Notes under the pieces: generated by a model
Told to the model about the DNA's origin: nothing
Databases searched by the model: none
The model's input: the letters and a program-made list of their open reading frames with translations, nothing else
Part shown: positions 41,809 through 51,185 of the stretch, piece by piece
How positions within the stretch are numbered: position 1 is the first letter of the stretch
How the letters are laid out: each line of letters opens with the position of its first letter
Source: Alcaligenes pakistanensis
GTDB lineage: Bacteria; Pseudomonadota; Gammaproteobacteria; Burkholderiales; Burkholderiaceae_B
Direction: 5' to 3'
Length of the DNA: 64,000 bases
NCBI RefSeq assembly: GCF_014652815.1
Contig: NZ_BMZN01000001.1
Location: 852,888-916,887 of the forward strand
Translations under genes and position numbers: made by a program

Positions 41809-42785
41809 CCTCCGGCCACTTGGCTCAAGCCACGGAACAAGGCCAGAAAACCTGACCCTGCGGTAATAATTAATAAGGCGGGCAATAGGGTCAGCACCAT
41901 CACGCCGGTCATCTTCACGGTCAGTTTGCCCACTTTGGCTTTCAGCTCCAGGCGGCGTTGCTCGCGTAACCGCACACCAAATCGGTGCAGGGGTTCTTGC
42001 ATCGCGCCACCGTGCTGGTCCACCTGCACAATCAGACGGCAGATGACGGCCAGGTCCTCATTGGTAAAGCCACTGGCCAGACGCTCCAGCGATTGCTCCC
42101 GAGTCCGGCCTCGAGCATATTGCTCGACCGCAATGGTCAGCTCTGATCCCATGACTGGAATCACGTCATGAAACTCTCGTTCGATGGTGTGCAAGGTCTG
42201 ATCCATGGACAAGCCCACCCCTTGCAACAGACGCAGCAAATCCACGAACAACGGCAGTTCAGACGCAATCCGTACACGACGTTGGGCCACCCGCCGTGAC
42301 AGCCACCATTTAGGCAACATCCAACCCACGGCGAAGCCGATGAAAACGGAGACAAAGGGTACGAACTCGTTCAAGCGGCGTGTCATGGGCAGCAGGCTGA
42401 ACAGAACAATCAAGGCAATGCTTAAACCCACCCGACTCAGTACGAAATACTGACGCGCCACATCAATGTGCTTGAAGCCTGCATTCATAATTAGCAGGCG
42501 GTCCTCCTCGCTTAGCAAGCTGCTGCCAAAGCGTCCTTTCAGCCAGCGCTCGCCCAGACTGCCTGCCTGCATCTTGATCTGTTCCACCGTCTGGCGAGAC
42601 TGGCTGCTTGCCTGCGTCATGTGTGGAACACCTTTCAGGCGCTCATCCACCACCTGGCTCAAACGCGAGGCTTGCTGACGCTGCTGCCAGTAGTTGTGAA
42701 ACCACAAGGCAAACAGGATCAGACCAGCCAGGGCGCAAGCAAGGGCTCCCCAGACCAGAACGGTTTGTGCTTCCAAGGCCATCAT
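41805..42785 (-). CDS. tadC: TadC, inner-membrane platform protein
   Basis: 326 residues with a T2SSF (GspF-like) domain: membrane segments near residues 12-30, 110-150 and at the C-terminus, and the cytoplasmic helical part ASELPLFVDLLRLLQGVGLS and E-Q-Y-A-R-G-R-T-R-E-Q-S-L. Together with TadB it forms the inner-membrane base of the Flp pilus machine, moved by TadA. It follows tadB after 9 bases and overlaps tadD by 4. Confidence 0.92.
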   Translation of the reverse strand: MMALEAQTVLVWGALACALAGLILFALWFHNYWQQRQQASRLSQVVDERLKGVPHMTQASSQSRQTVEQIKMQAGSLGERWLKGRFGSSLLSEEDRLLIMNAGFKHIDVARQYFVLSRVGLSIALIVLFSLLPMTRRLNEFVPFVSVFIGFAVGWMLPKWWLSRRVAQRRVRIASELPLFVDLLRLLQGVGLSMDQTLHTIEREFHDVIPVMGSELTIAVEQYARGRTREQSLERLASGFTNEDLAVICRLIVQVDQHGGAMQEPLHRFGVRLREQRRLELKAKVGKLTVKMTGVMVLTLLPALLIITAGSGFLALFRGLSQVAGG

Positions 42786-42794
42786 GTCTTGCTC

Positions 42795-43718
42795 CTAGAC
42801 ATTGCGTGCCATCCAATACAGCCAATAACACCCCACCCCCTGCAAGATTGCAGCGAACAGCAGCATGCGAAACCCCACCGGGTCGTTCCACATGGTCAAG
42901 AACAACTCGTTATTGAAAATCAGGATGTAGATACCAATCAGGATCGGCAATAAAGCCAGAATCCAGGCCGACAAACGCACCTCCGCCGACAGGGCTACCA
43001 GTTCACTGCGCGCGTTTTCCCGGTCACGCATGAAACCAGCCATACGCTCCATGGTCTGATCACTGCGGCCACCAAAACGCATCGCCACACTAATTACCGC
43101 CGCCACCAAAAACAGCTCATGCAAACCATGCTGGCGCGATACCGCGCGCAAGGCCACATCCAGATCCTGGCCTGAACGATGCAGGGAATTGGCATCTTGC
43201 AAGACATGCCCTAAAGGCTGCGGGGTATTTTCGGCAGCATTCAGAAAAGCTGCGCCCATGCTGTTGCCAATGGTGATCAAGCGCACCATCAAATCCAGAA
43301 AATCAGGAATTTGCGACACAATCTTGCGGTGGCGCTTATCGCTGCGAAACCACAAAAAGGTATACGCCCCCAATAAAGTGGCGACCAGCATTGCCACGCC
43401 CGCCACGGGGCCCACCAAAGCCAGTAAGACTGCAGGTGGCACCAGCGTTCCCAGCAAAAGAAACAGGTAAAAACGGCGCGACGGCTGAATACCGGTGCGC
43501 AACATGAATTCCCGCCACCCTTTAGGCGCACTTAGCCAGGCATCCTGAACGGCTGGCTGCATCCGTACACTGCTCTGTACCGCCGGGCGCAAAGCCAGTT
43601 GCTGCTCCAGCACCTGCGCCGAACGTTGGGCCTGCTGGCGCTGAGCGCCTTTAGCCCACAAGAGCAAGGCACCCAGCGTCAGAATGACAGCCGCCAAAGC
43701 GATATACAAAGCGATCAT
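42795..43718 (-). CDS. tadB: TadB, inner-membrane platform protein
   Basis: 307 residues, T2SSF domain as in TadC: N-terminal helix, a central pair of membrane segments (LGTLVPPAVLLALVGPVAGV), the cytoplasmic IPDFLDLMVRLITIGNSMGA and FGGRSDQTMERMAGFMRDRE, and two C-terminal segments. It starts directly after the tadA stop codon, so translation is coupled. Confidence 0.92.
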   Translation of the reverse strand: MIALYIALAAVILTLGALLLWAKGAQRQQAQRSAQVLEQQLALRPAVQSSVRMQPAVQDAWLSAPKGWREFMLRTGIQPSRRFYLFLLLGTLVPPAVLLALVGPVAGVAMLVATLLGAYTFLWFRSDKRHRKIVSQIPDFLDLMVRLITIGNSMGAAFLNAAENTPQPLGHVLQDANSLHRSGQDLDVALRAVSRQHGLHELFLVAAVISVAMRFGGRSDQTMERMAGFMRDRENARSELVALSAEVRLSAWILALLPILIGIYILIFNNELFLTMWNDPVGFRMLLFAAILQGVGCYWLYWMARNV

Positions 43719-45053
43719 TTAGCGTCTCCAATCCCAGAAGCCACCGCCATCTTTAGACGGATTCTCCTGAGCCTGAACCTGCTCATTCGCCAATTGATCG
43801 CGATACTGCATCAGCTTGCGTGTATGCGGGTGAATACCCAGGCTGACCCAGCGGTCTTGCTCCGTGCCATCGTCCAGCACATAGGATTCGTGGCGATACA
43901 GCTCTTGCATGGCAATCACACCATCGCCCATCCCCGTGATTTCGGTAATGGACAGCACGCGTCGCTTGCCATTGGGCAGACGCCCAATCTGAATAATGAA
44001 ATCCAGTGCGCTGGCAATTTGTCGGCGCAAGCTGTCCTCACTGCCTTGAAAGCCGGCGAAACCAGCCAGCATTTCAACGCGATACACACATTCACGCGGC
44101 GAGTTGGCGTGGATGGTTGCCATAGACCCTTCATGGCCGGTGTTCATGGCTTGCAGCATGTCGATTACCTCGGCACCGCGAACCTCCCCCACCACCACTC
44201 GGTCCGGGCGCATCCGTAAACTATTGCGCAACAGCTCGCGAATGGAGATCTCGCCGCTGCCGTCGTAACCAGCCTGACGCGCTTCCAGCCGCACCACATG
44301 TGGGTGATTCAAGGCCAGTTCAGCCGTATCTTCTACCGTCACCACCCGCTCGGTTTTGGGAATGTAAAAGGCCAAGGCATTCAGCAACGACGTCTTGCCC
44401 GAGCTGGTTCCACCTGAAATCAGAATATTGCAGCGCGAGGACACAGCGGCTTGCAGCAAACGGTCCACAGGTTCATCAAAGGCGCCCAGACGCATCAGGT
44501 CCTGAGGCTTGAGCGGGTCCTTGCGAAACTTACGGATGGAGACCATGGGGCCATCCACCGCCAAAGGGTGAATGACCACATTCAGGCGGCCACCATCGGG
44601 CAGGCGGGCATCGACCATAGGCACGGACTCATCCAGCCTGCGCCCCAAGGGAGCCAGAATACGGCGCACGATGCGCAGCACGTGCTGGTCATCGGTAAAG
44701 CCGCTGGGTTCTGGGCCCAAAATACCGCCACGCGACACAAACAGCTTGTCGTAACCGTTGATCAAAATATCTTCAACGGCCGGGTCTTCCAGCAGGTCTT
44801 CCAAGGGCCCCAGGCCTGCCAGCTCGCGCGTCAACGCCTGCACGATCTCCCGAACTTCCTGTTCGTTAACCGGCACCCGTTTCAAGCGAACGAAACTGGC
44901 CAGCTCGATACCCACAAAGTCCTGAATGGCCTGCCGGGTCCAGCGGCCAAACTCGGCCCCCAACTCTTCGATGCGAGCCAGCAAATGTTCATGGGCCTGC
45001 TCCCGGACCTGAATCAGGTCGGGACGCCCACCGAGCAATGAAGTATTGTTCAT
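43719..45053 (-). CDS. tadA: TadA (CpaF), Flp pilus secretion ATPase
   Basis: 444 residues. Walker A GGTSSGKT at 214-221, the Asp box around [10 protein letters not shown], Walker [12 protein letters not shown] and the His box [16 protein letters not shown] are intact, as in CpaF/TadA secretion ATPases. The N-terminal all-helical domain (residues 1-100) contains [10 protein letters not shown]. It powers pilus extension and, in Caulobacter, retraction. It sits between tadZ and tadB. Confidence 0.95.
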   Translation of the reverse strand: MNNTSLLGGRPDLIQVREQAHEHLLARIEELGAEFGRWTRQAIQDFVGIELASFVRLKRVPVNEQEVREIVQALTRELAGLGPLEDLLEDPAVEDILINGYDKLFVSRGGILGPEPSGFTDDQHVLRIVRRILAPLGRRLDESVPMVDARLPDGGRLNVVIHPLAVDGPMVSIRKFRKDPLKPQDLMRLGAFDEPVDRLLQAAVSSRCNILISGGTSSGKTSLLNALAFYIPKTERVVTVEDTAELALNHPHVVRLEARQAGYDGSGEISIRELLRNSLRMRPDRVVVGEVRGAEVIDMLQAMNTGHEGSMATIHANSPRECVYRVEMLAGFAGFQGSEDSLRRQIASALDFIIQIGRLPNGKRRVLSITEITGMGDGVIAMQELYRHESYVLDDGTEQDRWVSLGIHPHTRKLMQYRDQLANEQVQAQENPSKDGGGFWDWRR

Positions 45054-45080
45054 GCCTTACTTTTCCATGCTTGGGCCTGA

Positions 45081-46358
45081 TCAGCCCCCGAACCTGAATT
45101 TCAACCGTCCCAAAACTGTACTGACCTTGTTTTGTGACAGCCCCTGTCTGCGTCCCGTCAAACCCGTTGCCAGACTTTGCAGGGCACGGGTATACGGGTC
45201 CTTCTCATCGACTTGCACCAAAATCTTGCCCAAGCTGGCGCTACGCATATGGCCCAAGCGTCGGTCCGGCAAGACAGCCGCCAGCTCCAGGCCAAAACGC
45301 TCCGCAATGGCCTGCCCGGAAAAACCGTAGGCAGGATCAAATTGGTTAACCACCAAACGCACATTGGCCAAGGCATCAAACTGGGCCCGCAGAGCCAGAA
45401 ACTCAGCCAGCGACACTAAGGCGCCCATGCTTTGATCTGTCACCACCAGCACCTCGTCCACCAGCGACTCCAGTTCCACCAGAAAACGAGGATTGGGAAA
45501 ACCACCCGCATCAATCACCAGGCAGCCCATGCGTTCACGCAAATAGCTGCACAGCCCCAGCGAATCTTCCAGACTAATTTGATTGAGGGTGTTCACATCG
45601 GCGGGCAGGGACAAGAGGTTGAGCCCACTACTGTGTTGCGCCAAGGCAGAGTGCAGCATGGTGTCGTCCATACGGTGCCGTTGCGAAGCAGCCTGGATAA
45701 AGTCAAAGTCCGACCCCAATCCCATGTACAAAGCGCAGTCGCCAGTAGGGGCGCCCAAGTCCAGCAAACCTACTCGTTCGGGTAGAGGCACCAGTTCTAC
45801 AGGTAGGGGTTTAGCCGAGGACAAGCCCCGTACCTCTTTGCCCAAGCGATTCATCTCTTGCTGCAACAACCAGGACAAACTGCTGGCGATAGTGCTACAC
45901 CCCACACCGATACGCGCGCCCATCAGCAAGACGCTGCGAAAGGGCTTGTCCAGCAAAGGACTGTGTTGGGTTTGGCCCAGCCTTTCGATCAAAATCTGCA
46001 ACTGCTGCTGCAGGTCCTCGTTGGTATCCAGATTCAGAAACTCATTGGCTCCCGCTCGCAAGGCGTTAACCGGCCCTTGCGGCACCGAAGCACGCCCTAC
46101 TGCCACACGCTGCACACTGGCATCCAAACGGGCCAGACTGCGAACCAGAGTCACAATCTGTCCGTTCTCTTCACCATGCTGCCCATGGGCAAAATCAAAA
46201 AACACCAAAGGTTCCGCTTGCTGGGCCAACTCCCGGCGCAAGCTCTCGGTGCTCGGTTCAATAGCTCGCACCGTCAACAGGCCGGCAGCGGCCGTGTTGA
46301 TCATCACAGCCAGCTCGGGGTGCTCTGTACACAAGAGATATTCCCGATATCGTTGCAC
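45081..46358 (-). CDS. tadZ: TadZ/CpaE-like pilus localisation protein with degenerate P-loop
   Basis: 425 residues. An N-terminal receiver-like domain (about 1-125) is followed by a MinD/ParA-type domain. The deviant Walker A at 147-156 reads GARIGVGCST: the signature Lys is Cys. Later ParA-like pieces remain (GLLDLGAPTGDCALYMGLGS, C-L-V-I-D-A-G-G, VLVVTDQSMGALV). TadZ places the pilus machine at the pole. The altered P-loop suggests weak or no ATP hydrolysis, as proposed for some TadZ proteins. Position in the operon is standard. Confidence 0.85.
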   Translation of the reverse strand: MQRYREYLLCTEHPELAVMINTAAAGLLTVRAIEPSTESLRRELAQQAEPLVFFDFAHGQHGEENGQIVTLVRSLARLDASVQRVAVGRASVPQGPVNALRAGANEFLNLDTNEDLQQQLQILIERLGQTQHSPLLDKPFRSVLLMGARIGVGCSTIASSLSWLLQQEMNRLGKEVRGLSSAKPLPVELVPLPERVGLLDLGAPTGDCALYMGLGSDFDFIQAASQRHRMDDTMLHSALAQHSSGLNLLSLPADVNTLNQISLEDSLGLCSYLRERMGCLVIDAGGFPNPRFLVELESLVDEVLVVTDQSMGALVSLAEFLALRAQFDALANVRLVVNQFDPAYGFSGQAIAERFGLELAAVLPDRRLGHMRSASLGKILVQVDEKDPYTRALQSLATGLTGRRQGLSQNKVSTVLGRLKFRFGG

Positions 46359-46375
46359 GTCACCACTCCTCGCGC

Positions 46376-47710
46376 TTAGCGCGAAAATCCTGGCATCTGC
46401 TCGTAACCATGACGGCCCAGCAAGAAGTAACCCCAGGCATTAGGCGCGTCATCCAACTTTTCCTGACGTCCACCGGGCAAGGCAATCGTGGCCCCTTTCT
46501 GAATCGGCTTGATCAGACGCGGTGTCACAACAATGACCAGTTCCAACTCTTTTTGGCTGTACTGCACGTTGCGAAAGAAGCTACCCAAAATGGGCAAATC
46601 ACCCAGGAAGGGAATCTTATTGACGGAGGCTGCCGTTTGACGCGACACCAGACCGCTGATGATGTAGCTCTCGCCATCACCCAACTCAATCGTGGTGTCG
46701 GCGCGGCGGGTTCGTAAGGAAGGCATCACACCGCCACCGGGCATCTCCACCACCCGCGAGTAATCCAGATCACTGGCTTCAGGGGCGACCTTCAAAGCGA
46801 TGCGGTCAGGGGACAAAACTGTTGGCGTCACCGTCAGACCAATACCAAAGGGTTTGTATTCCACCGTGGTCGTGCCCAAACCGCCCGAACTAGGGATAGG
46901 AATTTCACCACCGGACAGAAAGCTGGCGCTATGACCAGACATGGCGACCAAGGTCGGTTCCGCCAACACACGAGCCAGGCCGTTTTGCTCCAGCAGATTC
47001 AAAGCGGCGCTGAAGTTACGCGAGTTGTAAGCCAAGCTCAAACCACCGCTTAAGGCCTGAGGTAACAAATTCATGCCGCCGGACCAAGGTTTCCCCCCGA
47101 TGGCATTGGCACTCAAACCAATGTCTTTCGCTACATCGCGCGAGACTTCCACCACTTTGACTTCCACTTGCACCATGCCACTGGTGCTGACCTCGGACAG
47201 GTCTAGCACAGCAGCATCTGGACCTGCACCAGAACGTGCGGCGGCCATGGCATCTTGATGATCCAGCAAGGAAGGGCTACTGCCCGTGATCAAGGACTGT
47301 TGTCCTGCACTGGACACCTGGGCCGACATGGGGCGGCCCGATTGCGCCAGTTGCTGCTGCACCTGACTAGTCACTTCCACTGTCCAGCGCTCGGGATTGC
47401 TGCGACCCGGCATCCAGACGCGCAAATCCGCTGTACCAGCCCGCTTACCGATCAGTAGCACCTCGCCCCGCTGCCCAGACGACGAGGACAGGATTTGTAC
47501 ATCCGCCACGCTGTCATCACTGATTGCCACACGCTGTGGAACTTGCGGCAAACGCAAAATATCCTGATCGTTGGCCACCAGCCGAATCACCTTCTGGCTG
47601 GCGCTGGTCTGAGCCGTTTGCGCCATAACTGGCATGGGCGCCAAACCTGACAAGCAGAGCGCATACCAGCACCCCAAACCCAGACCTGCTTTTTTGATTT
47701 TCTGTCTCAT
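46376..47710 (-). CDS. rcpA: RcpA (CpaC), Flp pilus outer-membrane secretin
   Basis: 444 residues from the ATG at 47708-47710; the frame extends 24 codons upstream without a signal peptide, so the downstream start is preferred. Signal peptide, then an N-terminal BON-like or pilus N domain (IRLVANDQDILRLPQVPQRV, LLIGKRAGTADLRVWMPG), then the secretin domain with the V-E-V-K-V-V-E-V-S-R motif, A-L-N-L-L-E-Q-N-G-L-A-R-V-L-A-E-P and F-L-S-G-G-E-I-P-I-P. It forms the pore for the pilus in the outer membrane. It follows cpaB after 84 bases. Confidence 0.93.
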   Translation of the reverse strand: MRQKIKKAGLGLGCWYALCLSGLAPMPVMAQTAQTSASQKVIRLVANDQDILRLPQVPQRVAISDDSVADVQILSSSSGQRGEVLLIGKRAGTADLRVWMPGRSNPERWTVEVTSQVQQQLAQSGRPMSAQVSSAGQQSLITGSSPSLLDHQDAMAAARSGAGPDAAVLDLSEVSTSGMVQVEVKVVEVSRDVAKDIGLSANAIGGKPWSGGMNLLPQALSGGLSLAYNSRNFSAALNLLEQNGLARVLAEPTLVAMSGHSASFLSGGEIPIPSSGGLGTTTVEYKPFGIGLTVTPTVLSPDRIALKVAPEASDLDYSRVVEMPGGGVMPSLRTRRADTTIELGDGESYIISGLVSRQTAASVNKIPFLGDLPILGSFFRNVQYSQKELELVIVVTPRLIKPIQKGATIALPGGRQEKLDDAPNAWGYFLLGRHGYEQMPGFSR

Positions 47711-47794
47711 GTGTTTAATCCATGCTGCCTTGCGTCGCTTCCCGTCAACCGCCACCAGCAGGCTGACCCGTCCCCACAACAAGCTCTTGATTAC

Positions 47795-48745
47795 TTAATA
47801 CTGAATGACTTCCACGCGCCCCCCGCGAATCACCTCTGTGCGGCGTGGTGGGGCGGCATGCGGCTCACCACCGGCAAGGGCCCGTGCTTGCACCTGTTCT
47901 TTTTCCGTCTGGCTGATCGAGAATTCACGCAAGCCCAAACCGGCCATGGCCCGGTTATCTGGCAATTTCAAGGCGTCGCGCTGTTCAGCATCCAGGCTGG
48001 CGCGAGCAGGGATCAGCCCGGCAAACTCGGGGAATAAAGAGGCGTCAGGCAGACTCTCGTCCATCGGTGCACGCAAGACCAATTGCAGACTGCCGCTACG
48101 GCTGGCCAGCAACAGCTCGTTCACCGACTCCAGGGGAACTGCCAGCATGGCGTGACGCGCTTGGGTATCTGCACGAGTGGCGCTGGCTTCTGCCGGATCC
48201 GGCCCGGACAAGGACGCACCGCCATAAGCCAATACACGTACGCGCGGCATCAACAAACGGGCCTGAGTGTCTTTGACCTCGTTATTGCTATTGAAGGTGA
48301 TGAAGATATCCACTAGATCACCCGGCTCGACGCGGTGACTGGCGCCCGAGATTAAGTCAATTGGGATGCTGACCGCCCGCTCACCGGTTTCCAGATAACT
48401 GGCCAGGCTTTTGGCGATAAAGCTGCTCAAGACAGGCTGCCCCTGCTCCAGATCAAAACGCAAGGTTTTGCCTGCCAAAGCCTCCAAGGTATTGAAAGAC
48501 TGGGCCGGAGCAGCTGGCCACTGAGCCAATTGCAAGGCGTCTGCCTGCAAGGTTTCCCCGGCTTTCAGATCGCGCTTAACGACCACCACAGCCTGCAAAG
48601 CAGCTGCCGGCTCCTGGTTTGACGCGCTGGCCACAGGCTGAACCACAACGGGTTCAGGTTTCATGCCCAAGTACAGGGCAAATGCAACCAATACAGCTGC
48701 TATCAGCAATAAAAGGACTGCCGCCCCCTTCATAATGCCGCTCAT
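47795..48745 (-). CDS. cpaB: CpaB/RcpC, Flp pilus assembly protein
   Basis: 316 residues. One N-terminal membrane segment, then the SAF domain (VVVVKRDLKAGETLQADALQ, Q-P-V-L-S-S-F-I) and the CpaB domain with A-V-S-I-P-I-D, VEPGDLVDIFITFN and V-R-V-L-A-Y-G. It is a periplasmic factor, thought to contact the secretin or peptidoglycan. The start overlaps the upstream pseudopilin gene by 4 bases. Confidence 0.92.
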   Translation of the reverse strand: MSGIMKGAAVLLLLIAAVLVAFALYLGMKPEPVVVQPVASASNQEPAAALQAVVVVKRDLKAGETLQADALQLAQWPAAPAQSFNTLEALAGKTLRFDLEQGQPVLSSFIAKSLASYLETGERAVSIPIDLISGASHRVEPGDLVDIFITFNSNNEVKDTQARLLMPRVRVLAYGGASLSGPDPAEASATRADTQARHAMLAVPLESVNELLLASRSGSLQLVLRAPMDESLPDASLFPEFAGLIPARASLDAEQRDALKLPDNRAMAGLGLREFSISQTEKEQVQARALAGGEPHAAPPRRTEVIRGGRVEVIQY

Positions 48746-49233
48746 TGAGGTCGTCTCCGTAGTACGAGTAATGTCTTGGCACTTAGCGTGCGCAGTTGAT
48801 CTTCTTCATCTGGCTCAGAACTGAGCAGATCCAGGGTTTGAGAAAGAATTCCGGGCTCCATGTCCAGCTTCAGGGACAGTTGGGCGCAGTCGTACTGAGG
48901 CTCCGCCGCACAGGCTTGGGACTGGACATTCGCGCTGAGATCGCCAAACCAATGCAGGAACGAATCACTCTTGGCTTTGCCCTTGCCATAGTTTTCTGCC
49001 AGCTCTTTATTTACAAAGGGCTCAATCTCATCCGCGTTTTTGACATGCATGGTCACTTGGCGGGACAAGTCGCCCACTAAATGACTCATTTTTTGTTGTG
49101 CCAAAAACAGCGAGCTAAACGTGATGATGCCGCTGAAAACCAGCAAGAGAATTCCCACCATCAAAGCAAACTCAATAGCGGCAACACCTTGCTGACGGCC
49201 TGCAGATGTGGGGGGAAGAAGGCGGTGACTCAT
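48742..49233 (-). CDS. tadF: TadF-like minor pseudopilin
   Basis: 163 residues. Prepilin-type cleavage site G|VAAIEFALMVG near residue 17, with Glu at +5 and a following hydrophobic helix, as in TadE/TadF. The mature part has three Cys and an acidic-rich end. It is probably processed by TadV and built into or near the pilus. Overlaps cpaB and the upstream pseudopilin gene by 4 bases each. The distinction of TadE from TadF is by order and length only. Confidence 0.8.
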   Translation of the reverse strand: MSHRLLPPTSAGRQQGVAAIEFALMVGILLLVFSGIITFSSLFLAQQKMSHLVGDLSRQVTMHVKNADEIEPFVNKELAENYGKGKAKSDSFLHWFGDLSANVQSQACAAEPQYDCAQLSLKLDMEPGILSQTLDLLSSEPDEEDQLRTLSAKTLLVLRRRPQ

Positions 49234-49742
49234 GGCGTGCCCCCCCTATTTCCCATTTCCCCGGCAACCATCAGATTGATCTGGGCACGGCCTTTCAACT
49301 GTTCGGGGACGACCAGCGCAAATAAGGTGTCGGGTGCAAAGCGAGGAATCAGTGGAGCTTGAAGATAGTCGTACTCAATGCCCACCAGCACGTCGTCTTG
49401 CTGCAAGGTAGCGCTGACTCTCACATGCTCGCTGCCTACCCAATTGCTTAACCATTGAACCTGATCGGCCGCTACTGCCTGCGCTCTATCTGCACGCGCC
49501 TGCAAGCGCTCCAGGCCTGCGACAGGACCAGTACCCGGATCGATCAAGGCAGCGCGCGCACCGGACTCGGCGGCGAAATTCAAAGACTGCTGCGCGGTCA
49601 TGATCAGACCGAAAGTCAGCAATCCATAAATGAAGAGAAACAGCAATGGGAACACCAATGCAAACTCCAGCGCGTAGGCTCCGTATTGATATTTTTTATC
49701 TACGCCACGCCGCGTCGGTAATTGGCCCTCTCGTGGGGGCAT
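49230..49742 (-). CDS. tadE: TadE-like minor pseudopilin
   Basis: 170 residues from the ATG at 49740-49742, which overlaps the tadV stop codon as TAATG; an ATG 18 bases upstream (MDAKSI) is an alternative. Prepilin site G|AYALEFALVFPLL with Glu at +5 and long hydrophobic helix. The soluble part contains A-E-S-G-A-R-A-A, typical of TadE, and an acidic stretch. It is probably a TadV substrate needed for Flp assembly. Confidence 0.83.
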   Translation of the reverse strand: MPPREGQLPTRRGVDKKYQYGAYALEFALVFPLLFLFIYGLLTFGLIMTAQQSLNFAAESGARAALIDPGTGPVAGLERLQARADRAQAVAADQVQWLSNWVGSEHVRVSATLQQDDVLVGIEYDYLQAPLIPRFAPDTLFALVVPEQLKGRAQINLMVAGEMGNRGGTP

Positions 49743-50245
49743 TATTGATTTTGCATCCATACCCACCCCATTGTTGCAAGGGATAACCAAGCCCCTAAGG
49801 GCACACTACGCGCTTTGACTCGGGTCCCCGGCAAAGCGAATCCGTACTTACGTTCCAAAGACGGTATCAGCACTAGTACTAAGGCATGCAAACCCGCCAG
49901 TACTGTGGCAAACAACACCACCATCCCTGCTTCTTTCCACCCCAAGGCCAGGCCCAGCACGGCCATCAACTTCACATCTGCTGCGCCCATCAAACGTAAT
50001 AACCAGATTGGATAAAACACCAGCAAAGCCGCTGCAAAACCGATCAGGGAGTCTCCCCAGCCCGCCACCCATCCCCAGGGCAAGCCATAAAACACACTGA
50101 CAGCTACCTTATGCAGCAGTACTGCCAAACAGTAAAAAACCAGTAACGAATTAGGGATTTTCCGGAGTTTCAGATCGCTATAAGCAATCTGAGCCGAAAA
50201 GAAAAGCAGAATAAAAACAAAAGAAAGATTAATTAAATCGTGCAT
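49742..50245 (-). CDS. tadV: TadV/CpaA, A24 prepilin peptidase
   Basis: 167 residues from the ATG at 50243-50245; an ATG two codons upstream is equally possible. A24-type aspartic peptidase motifs: first Asp in AYSDLKLRKIPN and second in MGAADVKLMAVLG (the G-x-G-D-x-K site). About five membrane segments. It should cleave the leader from Flp and from the TadE/F pseudopilins. The start lies in a long hairpin downstream of flp. Confidence 0.9.
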   Translation of the reverse strand: MHDLINLSFVFILLFFSAQIAYSDLKLRKIPNSLLVFYCLAVLLHKVAVSVFYGLPWGWVAGWGDSLIGFAAALLVFYPIWLLRLMGAADVKLMAVLGLALGWKEAGMVVLFATVLAGLHALVLVLIPSLERKYGFALPGTRVKARSVPLGAWLSLATMGWVWMQNQ

Positions 50246-50247
50246 AA

Positions 50248-50298
50248 GCATCAGCCATTCAAGCCAAAAGGCACAGCCAAGCTTGAATTGGCTGATGC
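50248..50298 (-). other. Long hairpin between flp and tadV
   Basis: Arms GCATCAGCCATTCAAGC (50248-50264) and GCTTGAATTGGCTGATGC (50281-50298) pair over 17 bp with one bulge. There is no U run. It would cover the upstream ATG option of tadV and shield the 3' end of the flp message, so it may set the pilin-to-machine ratio. Confidence 0.7.
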
Positions 50299-50316
50299 TC
50301 AAACAAAGATAAAATT

Positions 50317-50508
50317 TTAATTTGTTCCAGCTGCTGTTGTTGCGCCAGTAACAGCGGTTGACACTGCTTTGAACATCGCCTTTAGGTCCGTTCCCACTGC
50401 TGTCAGCGTGGCAATAATCGCCACAGCGATTAGCCCGGCGATCAGGCCGTATTCAATCGCCGTTGCACCGTCTTCATCGTTCCAGAATTGCTGTAGTTGA
50501 GTCTTCAT
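50317..50508 (-). CDS. flp: Flp-type major pilin
   Basis: 63 residues from MKTQLQQFWNDEDG. The prepilin cleavage site is G|ATAIEYGLIAG, with the Glu-Tyr pair at +5/+6 that defines Flp pilins. After the hydrophobic helix the mature protein is only about 49 residues and ends Ala/Thr/Gly-rich. It is the structural subunit of the Tad pilus and is the first gene of the operon, with the promoter expected in 50509-51185. Confidence 0.95.
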   Translation of the reverse strand: MKTQLQQFWNDEDGATAIEYGLIAGLIAVAIIATLTAVGTDLKAMFKAVSTAVTGATTAAGTN

Positions 50509-51185
50509 GACAGTCCCCATTTAAAAAGAAAGAATCATCCTCAAAGGCGAGGATTAAAGGCCCCGCGGGGCACAACACTTTGCCAACTTTGGCAACTTCC
50601 ACTACTAACCGTTATCAATTTTTGTATTTTTGAGATGAAATCATCTTAAACCCAGGTATGTATATGTTTTTACTAGGGTTTACGTGTAACACACGTCAAA
50701 TACACAAACGAATTCTAGCTCAAAGATACGAAAAACGCATGATTGTGTATTTACAACAGCGAATTCCCCATAGAAAAAGACCAAAAAACAGCTAATTTGA
50801 AACCTTTACTTACCTAAGTTGTGTCTAAGTTTGCTAATGTTACTGTTTCTATCATTTCAAAATGCAACAATAGACACTCCGTTTTACCTATGAAGACGGT
50901 AGAAGCCACTGCTTTAATTACTTGATAGAAAGTAGTTTTTTTCCGATCCCCTGTTACAAGCAAGGGAAAACCCCTGTAGAGCGAAGTAAGCACGAATACA
51001 GCGATAAAGGACTGTTTGTTCACGCACTAAATCAGGGCTAATTTTTTTACGTTTCAAAATGTAATAGTTAAGGTCTTTTAAAACCGCAACTCAAAACAAG
51101 ACCCTTTCAAACAGCAAAAAGTGACAGAGAAGATAAACTACGGCACAGTAGAAAAAAGCGCCCGATTTTCAGCTAATAATGATTA
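50509..51185. promoter_or_regulatory. Divergent control region between the tad operon and tpsB
   Basis: About 680 AT-rich bases with no supported gene. It holds the perfect inverted repeat TTGCCAA-CT-TTGGCAA (50580-50595, separate entry) and a palindrome ACGTGT-AAC-ACACGT (50682-50696). No sigma-54 promoter with correct spacing was found for flp. Promoters for flp and for the tpsB gene must be within it. Confidence 0.55.
50580..50595. promoter_or_regulatory. Candidate operator upstream of flp
   Basis: Perfect inverted repeat TTGCCAA-CT-TTGGCAA, 72 bases upstream of the flp start codon. The size suits a dimeric regulator; the binder is unknown. Confidence 0.5.

Noticed and set aside
50567-50592. 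Sigma-54-like sequence before flp (TTGGCA ... TTGTGC on the minus strand)
   Set aside because: GG and GC are 11 bases apart instead of 10, which is not functional in known sigma-54 promoters, and it overlaps a palindrome that explains the TTGGCA part.
50942-50980. Possible -24/-12 element further upstream of flp (GGGTTTTCCCTTGCTT on the minus strand)
   Set aside because: Spacing is right but the -24 half does not fit the consensus, and it is over 400 bases from the gene.
50814-51023. 69-codon minus-strand frame in the tad-tpsB intergenic region
   Set aside because: AT-rich, no domain and no ribosome site; judged non-coding.
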